12,454 nt of DNA, from the NCBI GenBank assembly GCA_011052165.1, contig DRJN01000073.1, forward strand, positions 1 through 12,454. The letters run 5' to 3'. Position numbers and translations under genes: made by a program. This document shows positions 10,201 to 12,454 of this stretch, piece by piece. The notes under the pieces were generated by a model that saw only the letters and a list, made by a program, of their open reading frames with translations, was not told where the DNA came from and made no database searches. How positions within the stretch are numbered: the stretch's first letter is position 1; each line of letters starts with the position of its first letter. This stretch comes from Gammaproteobacteria bacterium. GTDB taxonomy: Bacteria > Pseudomonadota > Gammaproteobacteria > UBA6429 > Thiohalophilaceae.

Positions 10201-12454
10201 GGGTGTCGGTCTGTAAGGTGTTACCCAACAACACGATACGCCTCTGTGTATTGGGGACCAGAACGTTGCTTTCATCCGGCATTTCAGACGCCGCAATTCG
10301 TACTGCGGCATTGTTTCCGGTGATGGTGTTATTGGTAACGGAAGCGATTGATGCAACGCTGCTGTAGTACAGACCGTAGCCACCATTGCCTGCGATGGTG
10401 TTGCCATCAAGTTGTGACATTGAACCGTAGGGCACATAAATACCGTTACCACTGTTGTTGGTGATCCGATTATTCCGGAACACCGTGCCCCAGCTGTTAT
10501 AGATTTCCACGCCCTGACTACTGTGGTTAGTAATCAGATTCCCCACCAGATAGGGCGATGCACTATAAGCATAGATGCCCCGGCCCGCGCCATCGCGAAT
10601 CTCGCTGTCACGCACCTCGATATTGGATCCGTCACGGATATACAGACTTGCTGTATCTCCGCCACTGTAACGCACAACAGCATTGTCCAGTCTGGACGCT
10701 CCCGATCCGCTATAAAACTGTATGTAATTCCAGTAACCCGGCGTACCGCTCGACGGACCATCTCCATTGGTATCGCCACCATACTCATCGTCGGTGTAGG
10801 CCGTAAACACAACCGGATTACCATTCGCACCCTCGGCCAGCAGCGTTCCGTAGACATACAGGCGGTTACCCGCGTTGAATTTAAGTATTGTGCCTGCCGA
10901 CAAGCGCAGCGTGACGCCTGCCGGTATCGTTGTTTGCGCCGTGACACGGAAGACGCCATTCTCCAGGCTGGTGTCTTCTGCAATCGTTGCAGGCAAACCG
11001 GCAACCTCGGTTGTTGCACCGGTTGGGGTTACCGACGCAACGGCACCGGCACTTTCATTGGGTATTTCATCAAGCGTAGTGACTTTGAAGGTATAGGTTG
11101 GACCGATGGTCAACCCGCTCACTTGATAATTGCGTGCAGTAGCACCCAGTCGAACAGCCAGTCCATCATCATATGATGGCGCATTACTACCATAGTTTGT
11201 ACCGCCATCAACGGAGATATAGATCTTATGAGCGACCAGATCTCCTTCGCTATTCGCAGCCGGGCTCCAGGCAAGGTACACCGAGCTGTTGGAACCATTG
11301 GATTGCGTAGCCGTCGCTGAAAGCCCGTTTACATCTTCCGGCGCCGTGGTATCAACGACGCCCGTATCATTGGCAACGTTACTCGTCGCCGAGTCCGTGC
11401 TGTTACCCGCCTGGTCGACACTGCTGACGTAATAATAGTAATCCGTACCTTGTGTGATGGTGGCATCGTCATATTGGCTGCTGCCTGCGGCGACTTGCGC
11501 GATTTCGTTAAACCCGCTGCCGAAACTGATGCTGCGGTGGATCGTGTAGTGATCGACATCGTTGGCGCCTGCACCATCGTCCGCGGACAGCGTCCAGAAC
11601 AGACTGATCCGGCCATTATTTCCTTGCGCCGTCAAAGCGTTCACGGCGCCGGGTGCCACGGTATCCACGCTAACCGGCACAGGCATTAGCAGTGATTGTT
11701 CGTTACCCGCCGGATCAATAGCCGTTGCATAAAGCTGATAGTTACCGCTGACCGGATGATCCCAGCGGTAGGTCCAGTTTCCGGAACTCATAAACGAGGT
11801 TGCCGGGCGCCAGCTGGTAGTACCGCCTTCGTATTGAATACCAACCGCCACGCTGGCGATGGGCGACTGGCTGTCCGTCGCCGTACCGGCAATTGTGTGT
11901 ACCGCATCCGGCAACAAGGCACCGGCCAATGGCTGTGTTATCTGAATCGAAGGCGCACTGCTGTCGATTGCCGGTTGTTTGACAATATGGATCCCGGCTA
12001 TCAACGCGCGTGGGCCGGATAGCGCATTAAAATTCAGTTGCAGGTTACCCGACACGACAGCGGTCTTGGGAATCATAACGGCATAGGTGCGTGCGTTACC
12101 GGCAGGCAACGTTATTTGCTGCTGGATAATATTGCCGTTCGCATCGGTAATATTTTGTTTGGTGCCACCTGAATCGTTTGACAGATACGTCAATACCAGG
12201 AGGTAGGTATCCGAATCGGTCAGCCCGGTATAATCGACACTAATTGTCCTGGTATCATAGTCATACAAAACGGAATTGTTTGCACCGGCACCCCATTCCT
12301 GTGACGGCGTGCCCCCCGCTATCGGTGTGACGATGCCATAGCCATAATGATTAACACCGCCCGCATCGAAGTAGTTAAACTCGGAGCCATCGGTGCGAAA
12401 ATCACTCAGAAATCCGCTGACGGTGACGTTAGCCGTGGCCTCGTCGCCCGCACC
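884..12454 (-). CDS. Giant multidomain secreted or surface protein (FN3, Ig-like, beta-helix, CARDB), 5' end outside the window
   Basis: A single frame stays open from the right edge to a TAA at 884-886, giving 3,856 visible residues (roughly 400 kDa). The first in-frame start-like codon is a TTG at 12268, but coding sequence clearly continues upstream of it, so the true start and any signal peptide lie beyond 12454. Nearly all of it is beta-sandwich or beta-helix modules typical of extracellular adhesins and binding proteins: YTGL-motif modules, Ig-like domains, about nine FN3 domains, two right-handed beta-helix modules, three repeats with DxDxDG-type loops, a CARDB-like domain and a Gly/Ser/Cys tail. 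I saw no catalytic motif, LPXTG, PEP-CTERM or RTX nonapeptides. The RHS gene follows 77 bases downstream on the same strand. The role is inferred to be adhesion, binding or scaffolding outside the cell; the ligand is unknown. Long open frames on the plus strand across this gene are shadows. Confidence 0.93.
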   Translation of the reverse strand, partial: GAGDEATANVTVSGFLSDFRTDGSEFNYFDAGGVNHYGYGIVTPIAGGTPSQEWGAGANNSVLYDYDTRTISVDYTGLTDSDTYLLVLTYLSNDSGGTKQNITDANGNIIQQQITLPAGNARTYAVMIPKTAVVSGNLQLNFNALSGPRALIAGIHIVKQPAIDSSAPSIQITQPLAGALLPDAVHTIAGTATDSQSPIASVAVGIQYEGGTTSWRPATSFMSSGNWTYRWDHPVSGNYQLYATAIDPAGNEQSLLMPVPVSVDTVAPGAVNALTAQGNNGRISLFWTLSADDGAGANDVDHYTIHRSISFGSGFNEIAQVAAGSSQYDDATITQGTDYYYYVSSVDQAGNSTDSATSNVANDTGVVDTTAPEDVNGLSATATQSNGSNSSVYLAWSPAANSEGDLVAHKIYISVDGGTNYGSNAPSYDDGLAVRLGATARNYQVSGLTIGPTYTFKVTTLDEIPNESAGAVASVTPTGATTEVAGLPATIAEDTSLENGVFRVTAQTTIPAGVTLRLSAGTILKFNAGNRLYVYGTLLAEGANGNPVVFTAYTDDEYGGDTNGDGPSSGTPGYWNYIQFYSGSGASRLDNAVVRYSGGDTASLYIRDGSNIEVRDSEIRDGAGRGIYAYSASPYLVGNLITNHSSQGVEIYNSWGTVFRNNRITNNSGNGIYVPYGSMSQLDGNTIAGNGGYGLYYSSVASIASVTNNTITGNNAAVRIAASEMPDESNVLVPNTQRRIVLLGNTLQTDTRFRVLAKGTVDELRNYLVVDNDLTVPTNIILTVDPAVIVKFSSSRRMIVNGGLVADGTSNEKIVFTAYTDDSEGGDSNGDGNQTSPINGYWGGIQFNNSVLEPVSVLNHTRVRYAGAAASAALYFNNADIRVENSEVSNSSTNGIRIYNASPTVTGTRIWGNSADGVRIEQPASNPSLTFNRISSNLSDGIELLTNANATATNNQIFLNRSFGLRNGTGNTIDASQTWWGDTDATGPYNAGTNAAGTGAEISDNVTFSPFQTTVGTDYSYVNYSASAGSSAGNIAEPVLVQGTLSDEWDTGGLSPDRTMVSDPDAVIIDYTGLDPSKRYQLRADYYNGDPATVFQSLTDGTDNGIHASMTMPTVPTQYEFVIPQAYYSGGDLTLKFVHDNPSTSFRAALPEIRLMEYVEEFTPPRFEQVAFNDLDGDGVISLGDELHFQFSEPMDASLLVTGTTDANTKLATDGGQIYGTVNQLRWSGDGTTAIVTITAGFTVAGSEAVTPVGLTDQFGNAAVGTQLLSLIDTVAPQFTGITWNDVDASNNLSLGDTYIFSFDSVMDTNVIQGGIDANSHLRPAGGARYGTTNTVTWAADSRSVTVGVTDGYNILGDEQVVPSVFVTDLSGNSVTGVQTLTGRDLTAPSLTGVRFDDADGSGDVSVGDWFIFAFSEPMLATALSDNSNEANTNMSPGGASYGTVNRIRWNAGNTEVSIGVTTGFTLVGNEVVDPSNQLTDTANNPVANTIALNLVDDVPPTVVNASGNTASPVPVTNDYRVIVQFSNSMNTAVEPLVTITGSGSTLPTVAGGGAWSGTVLPNDTYTTPSIVLTQAMDAAMEVNVSAGSDLYSNVMVPENSLYSFVIQAGPPTISNYPLAPAVSNVATGSIVLNGDRTPNTSIWMGGSEIAALGSGAWSASIVLSQGLNDLVIFAKDVNQNPSASVTVRIYVDSVAPVIGASVPVSGSYINTVPNSLDIGFIETGSGLDLNASSLTVNKGGSPLSGNWTINGTTLSFTPDIQFLEDSYQASIQLVDNAGLQSGIANITFIIDQTPPQTPVIDPLPATTSVNQQVLSGTKEANAAILVDGVQVVGNSAATTWSYTASLNQGLNSFAIRARDRAGNTSVAGSVSITYDNSAPGPVIPTANGIGDGTQAALDWSNYNEVANGNDIQFYTIYISGADFTDAGTATAIATVPAGNKSYVASGLIRGQQYYFAVVATDTFGNANLTVTTVSVATADTQAPEEVTNLNVNAAADSLIIQWTASADSKGDLAGYRVYFNGGSATDVSLATSYTINTLTAATAYPIRVTTYDNEDNESTGVSITGVTLLPNPIGLSANPLSSRVELFWTPVAPAQYVGQYAIYAATSDFTDVTAMTPSLVVGNSVVTTQLAGLTNGTIYYFAVTTINTSQGESKAVSTVPATPESDLDGPTLSNVTYNASPLNNGDTITRAGSIAVSVDDESGISRVLFDVDGTRLAMDTNGADGYSANWNIVDFIDGAHTLTISAFDTLENRTDLSLSLSVALAAPGAPVITAPSDGEATNQPTITVSGTAESQTEAWVYINASQTGTPISVGSSGQFSTNITLTPGSNAITVAAQNRGGLGPQSAPVTVDYDTSVPDAPTGLTALSKENGQIALSWTLSSDPRVVSYALYRSGISFADITQATPVNSAPLMINRFDDLPSADGDYYYRVVAVNDVDTPSLPSNEVIGTADSVAPRATEIAYTPSGVFDVATGRMAPGRVDVSVTVSEPLLTTPFLSITPSGGVPMSVSLSRQTDTAYTGWFDITDATITGTAYAVFSSRDQVGNRGSLVDVGASVEIDSDGPAITVLTVAPSAPIKNDQLDPVTVSVTLDLDDATPAGQNPQLSYLLSAAGRLQTDIANLVQLSAQSWRGSFQLPADAGLTEVENLQFQFIAVDDLGNLSNAIRVSNSFQVYQGDLPPLAAPNNLTAVALPGGVVRLEWQAVEGAPEYQIYRQAPAEPGLTEYARVTATSYDDVTGLEGDITYTVASVRQENGQESVSAQSNTVTVTADATVPDAPLNFALQLVGAGIQATWDAPVSATLDLTYNVYRSNGTTLVSVNGLTPIQTGIVPNSQGQLGYIDNSPDKNAPAYVATAVDAAGNESQPSNDGYLNVDLYPVATLKVVQQDTAAPVISWSHTGTNIDGYNLFLGANQETQLNAALLTATSYTDTAYTNNTRIYTVTAIDSNAVESVGRSVTLPQLTAALSADSSLNRGIMNRLVFDIGNTGPDSVDTIRLRVDVGGHLHASQSFSLAAGETRTVPMIVGGFADLVDPSPMITTLEVRPQTGEQIDIVRNQTIAVNEDALLLRVETQELTRNTAGQVRFTLTNTSDVEIEIQTARNNAQAASNEIRFLLRDVDGNVLSTEAFMQPLNNVITLTNGRTVARIAAGEAFTSDWFGLPIPESAPDAVSVELEIDRLHYHLGQSDAVSIAGMNSSQAAILSDTAYTATVTGVAPQASFGGEPITITGQALDRITGSPVGIVPVRIVVVVNGFERVADVVTDANGDYSYVFNPLAGESGIFDVSAIHPDILARPAQGRFTISRVTLSPAQLILNLPKNVQQAFDVVKATAGEGTTATNLRLAIDATDQPSSELPPGVTVTLGAPINLASQQSAKLPFTIVGNNTAAETGTLYLRLLSDESGAAVLGLVQIDYRLSEARPYLSFKPNFVETGVVYDSAVQESITLENTGLAAMTGVTVELLDMNDNPPPSWMKLLSQADQGDLAVGDKREIQIAASPANTVIEDNYQFKLRVSSANNPTVDINIFVVVTQSGIGGVLFKTSDIYTATLDANGVPVPGLAGARVRYQHEINLANEGELTTDPSGEAFFQNLPAGRYRFRASASNHEDLSGRFTIKPGVTGTEDIFLNYNLITIEWSVTEITIEDKYQITLQATFETDVPAAVVVMQPSSVALPDMQVGDVFNGELRVTNYGLVRADNLTFQLPESDAYYKYEFQQGLPDFLDAKGSLVIPYRITALAPFNPDGTGTGGGCGAYSNGGNVQYDYTCANGTTTGGSSGTSWFGPASGSSCGGTGGSPWYSNTGSRGDSGGRGGSSGGPDYSSMSGTSCPTPCPDGRCCAGGGSGGNGAGGGSGPSGPDF
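1241..1854 (-). other. Carboxypeptidase regulatory-like domain plus C-terminal beta-sandwich
   Basis: The first part (about 1850-1590) has GARVRYQHEINLANEGELTT, DPSGEAFFQNLPAGRYRFRA and SASNHEDLSGRFTIKPG. The T-D-x-x-G-x-A-x-F-x-x-L-P-A-G-x-Y-x-x-x-A pattern is that of transthyretin-like carboxypeptidase regulatory domains, here without any peptidase. The second part (about 1589-1241) has WSVTEITIEDKYQITLQATF, DVFNGELRVTNYGLVRADNL and KGSLVIPYRITALAPF, ending just before the Gly/Cys tail. Confidence 0.65.
1855..3270 (-). other. Block of unassigned beta-sandwich domains
   Basis: About 470 residues with several beta-sandwich units that I cannot name. The first (about 3270-2855) has QVRFTLTNTSDVEIEIQTAR and LPIPESAPDAVSVELEIDRL. 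The second (about 2854-2530) has GVAPQASFGGEPITITGQAL and VTDANGDYSYVFNPLAGESG, a domain of the type with G-x-Y-x-x-x-F seen in secreted binding proteins. The third (about 2529-2200) has LILNLPKNVQQAFDVVKAT and LPPGVTVTLGAPINL. The fourth (about 2199-1855) has ITLENTGLAAMTGVTVELLD and REIQIAASPANTVIEDNYQF, resembling NEW3-type or CARDB-type domains. Confidence 0.5.
3271..3555 (-). other. CARDB-like adhesion domain
   Basis: The segment LSADSSLNRGIMNRLVFDIG, then NTGPDSVDTIRLRVDVGG, SFSLAAGETRTVPMIVGGF and ITTLEVRPQTGEQIDIVRN matches the CARDB pattern: a V/L-x-I-x-N-x-G element, then a Gly-poor strand ending L-A-A-G-E-T-x-T-V. CARDB (cell adhesion related domain in bacteria) occurs in secreted adhesive or carbohydrate-active proteins. 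Confidence 0.6.
3556..4415 (-). other. FN3 domains 7, 8 and 9
   Basis: Domain 7 (about 4415-4140) reads APNNLTAVALPGG, VRLEWQAVEGAPEYQIYRQ and ITYTVASVRQENGQES. Domain 8 (about 4138-3825) reads VPDAPLNFALQLVG, IQATWDAPVSATLDLTYNVY and AYVATAVDAAGNESQPS. Domain 9 (about 3824-3556) is more divergent: ISWSHTGTNIDGYNLF and TRIYTVTAIDSNAVES. The strand-B tryptophan and strand-F Y/A-x-V-x-A/S-V/I pattern are kept in all three. Confidence 0.75.
4416..5097 (-). other. Two Ig-like domains before the FN3/CARDB part
   Basis: The first (about 5097-4765) has RVDVSVTVSEPLL, FLSITPSGGVPMSVSLS, YTGWFDITDATITGTAYAVF and RDQVGNRG, a pattern seen in repeated Ig-like domains of large adhesins. The second (about 4764-4416) has DPVTVSVTLDLDDATPAG, LSAQSWRGSFQLPAD and LQFQFIAVDDLGNLSN. 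No binding motif is evident; assignment to Ig-like folds rests on the strand pattern only. Confidence 0.5.
5098..5389 (-). other. FN3 domain 6
   Basis: A single FN3 domain: VPDAPTGLTALSKENGQIAL with the strand-B tryptophan in SWTLSSDPRV, then YALYRSGISF and the strand-F pattern DGDYYYRVVAVNDVDTPSLP. The preceding linker VDYDTS and the following TADSVAP are typical inter-domain joints. Confidence 0.8.
5390..5954 (-). other. Two Ig-like domains
   Basis: The first (about 5950-5665) reads LSNVTYNASPLNNGDTI, IAVSVDDESGISRVLFDVDG and DGAHTLTISAFDTLENR, a common Big-type fold in which the G-x-H-T-L-x-I-x-A-x-D strand is diagnostic. The second (about 5664-5390) reads PGAPVITAPSDGEATNQP, ITVSGTAESQTEAWVYIN and SNAITVAAQNRGG. 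They separate the FN3 triplet from the single FN3 domain at 5388-5098. Confidence 0.65.
5955..6810 (-). other. FN3 domains 3, 4 and 5
   Basis: Three FN3 domains lie in a row. Number 3 (about 6810-6522) has ALDWSNYNEVANGNDIQFYT and QQYYFAVVATDTFGN. Number 4 (about 6519-6247) has APEEVTNLNVNAA, LIIQWTASADSKGDLAGYRV and YPIRVTTYDNEDNES. Number 5 (about 6246-5960) has IGLSANPLSSRVELFW, YAIYAATSDF and TIYYFAVTTINTSQGES. Domains 2 and 4 share the S/N-x-G-D-L-x-x-x-x/Y and D-N/I-x-x-N-E-S features, suggesting they come from one subfamily. Confidence 0.8.
6811..7963 (-). other. Block of four Ig-like domains
   Basis: Four beta-sandwich units follow the acidic repeats. The first (about 7963-7618) has YRVIVQFSNSMN and PENSLYSFVIQ, like SbsA/Big_5 domains. 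The second (about 7617-7376) has SIVLSQGLNDLVIFAKDVNQ. The third (about 7375-7078) has NTVPNSLDIGF, LTVNKGGSPLSGNWTING and YQASIQLVDNAG. The fourth (about 7077-6811) has ASLNQGLNSFAIRARDRAGN. The L-N-x-F/L-x-I-x-A-x-D pattern is frequent in bacterial Ig-like and glucodextranase-type domains. These look like stalk elements; boundaries are approximate. Confidence 0.6.
7964..8968 (-). repeat. Three tandem 112-residue Ig-like repeats with EF-hand-like acidic loops
   Basis: Three repeats (8968-8636, 8635-8300, 8299-7964; 111, 112 and 112 residues) each begin with an A/P-P motif, then carry a 12-residue acidic loop followed by F-x-F-S/D-x-x-M. The loops are DLDGDGVISLGD (8900-8935), DVDASNNLSLGD (8564-8599) and DADGSGDVSVGD (8228-8263), spaced exactly 336 bases apart. 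Positions 1, 3, 9 and 12 are kept, as in calcium-binding loops. Each repeat also has a YGT(V/T)N motif near its middle. The S-E-P-M element recalls SbsA/Big_5-type Ig-like domains. Calcium stabilisation of this stalk is inferred; loop 2 is the most degenerate. Confidence 0.75.
8981..9345 (-). other. YTGL module B (second copy)
   Basis: This segment contains EPVLVQGTLSDEW, VIIDYTGLDPSKRYQL, LTDGTDNGIHASMTMP, YEFVIPQAYYSGGDLTLKF and RAALPEIRLMEY. It aligns in order with module A: W-x-x-G, D-Y-T-G-L, T-D-x-x-N-x-I, I-P, G-x-L-x-L-x-F, R-A and a closing I strand. Conservation at dispersed structural positions indicates an old duplication. The family is not recognised; a ligand-binding beta-sandwich is a guess. 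Confidence 0.6.
9415..10279 (-). other. Right-handed parallel beta-helix module 2
   Basis: This module repeats the plan of module 1: LVVDNDLTVPTNIILTVDPA, VIVKFSSSRRMIVNGGLVAD, IVFTAYTDDSEGGDSNGDG (9959-10015), then rungs including IRVENSEVSNSSTNGIRIYN, NSADGVRIEQ and RISSNLSDGIELLTN. The shared FTAYTDD motif lies 798 bases (266 residues) after that of module 1, giving the duplication period. Unlike module 1 it ends with TWWGDTDATGPYNAG (about 9491-9523) and NVTFSPFQTT, a terminal W-W-G-D motif common at the end of such helices. Confidence 0.85.
10280..11019 (-). other. Right-handed parallel beta-helix module 1
   Basis: About 245 residues open with TTIPAGVTLRLSAGTILKF and NRLYVYGTLLAEG, the usual cap and first rungs of this family. 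They then contain VVFTAYTDDEYGGDTNGDG (10757-10813), followed by rungs such as IEVRDSEIRDGAGRGIYAYS, GVEIYNSWGTVFRNNRITNN and GIYVPYGSMSQLDGNTI. The G-I-x-V/I, N-x-I, N-N-S-G-N-G spacing of about 22 residues is the PbH1/NosD-type pattern. Such helices often bind or cleave polysaccharides. No lyase catalytic site is evident, so binding or a structural role is more likely. Confidence 0.85.
11020..11659 (-). other. FN3 domains 1 and 2
   Basis: Two fibronectin type III domains lie in tandem. The first (about 11656-11365) starts APGAVNALTAQ, has the FN3 tryptophan in ISLFWTLSADD, then HYTIHRS and YYYYVSSVDQAGN. The second (about 11350-11020) starts APEDVNGLSAT, has VYLAWSPAANSEGDL, KIYISVDGG and YTFKVTTLDEIPNES. 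The proline-rich entry, W in strand B and Y-x-x/Y-x-V strand F pattern are typical. FN3 domains act as spacers or binding domains in extracellular proteins. Confidence 0.85.
11660..11967 (-). other. Bacterial Ig-like domain (Big-type)
   Basis: This domain begins DSSAPSIQITQPLAGALL and ends VPVSVDTVAPG. It carries the pattern usual for bacterial Ig-like folds: TIAGTATDSQSPIASVAVGI in the early strands and YQLYATAIDPAGNEQ in the F/G strand region, where A-x-D-x-A-G-N is a common signature. It links YTGL module A to the first FN3 domain. Confidence 0.7.
11968..12454 (-). other. YTGL module A of the giant protein (right-edge copy)
   Basis: The first ~162 visible residues include a segment QEWGAGANNSV, then SVDYTGLTDSDTYLL, ITDANGNIIQQ, TYAVMIP, SGNLQLNF and RALIAGIHIVKQ. 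The same order of motifs recurs in module B near 9345-8981, so this is a duplicated domain. The alternating hydrophobic pattern suggests a beta-sandwich, perhaps of the carbohydrate-binding or malectin-like type, but I do not recognise a named family. The upstream part (VSGFLSD, FNYFDAGG) is included because VSGFLSD resembles VQGTLSD at the matching point of module B. Confidence 0.6.

Noticed and set aside
9415..11019. Pectate lyase or alginate lyase activity for the beta-helix modules
   Set aside because: The rung pattern fits the fold, but I could not identify a catalytic Arg/Lys/His set, so only the fold is claimed.
12266..12268. TTG as the start of the giant gene
   Set aside because: The frame remains open for 62 more codons to the window edge, with sequence that fits YTGL module A, including the W-x-x-G part also found in module B.

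Overview
The window holds two genes, both on the minus strand and both cut by the window edges. There is no RNA gene, CRISPR array, insertion sequence or phage gene that I can see. The codon texture, the Sec-type signal peptide on the RHS gene and the type of large secreted repeat protein suggest a bacterium, most likely Gram-negative and perhaps a gammaproteobacterium. That placement is inference; nothing in the window fixes the taxon.

From 12454 down to 884 runs one uninterrupted reading frame of 3,856 visible residues. It is the C-terminal part of a giant secreted or surface protein whose real start lies beyond the right edge. In protein order it has: a beta-sandwich-like module with a YTGL motif; an Ig-like domain; two fibronectin type III (FN3) domains; two tandem right-handed beta-helix modules; a second YTGL module; three 112-residue Ig-like repeats with EF-hand-like acidic loops; a long alternation of Ig-like and FN3 domains (about nine FN3 in total); a CARDB-like domain; several further beta-sandwich domains, one resembling a carboxypeptidase regulatory domain; and a Gly/Ser-rich tail that carries all seven cysteines I could find.

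After a 77-base gap with no convincing terminator, the second gene starts at 806 and runs off the left edge. It encodes a signal peptide, a conserved-looking N-terminal domain of about 150 residues and the first YD repeats of an RHS-repeat protein. Its C-terminal tip, where a toxin or effector domain would sit, is outside the window.

The close spacing and shared strand suggest co-transcription of a giant adhesin-like protein with an RHS shell protein. I infer that the two act together at the cell surface, with the giant protein as stalk, binder or carrier and the RHS protein as shell or cargo. Nothing in the sequence proves contact between them. The GC content of hand-counted lines changes within the giant gene (lower near the beta-helices, higher in the Ig/FN3/CARDB part), which fits modular assembly.
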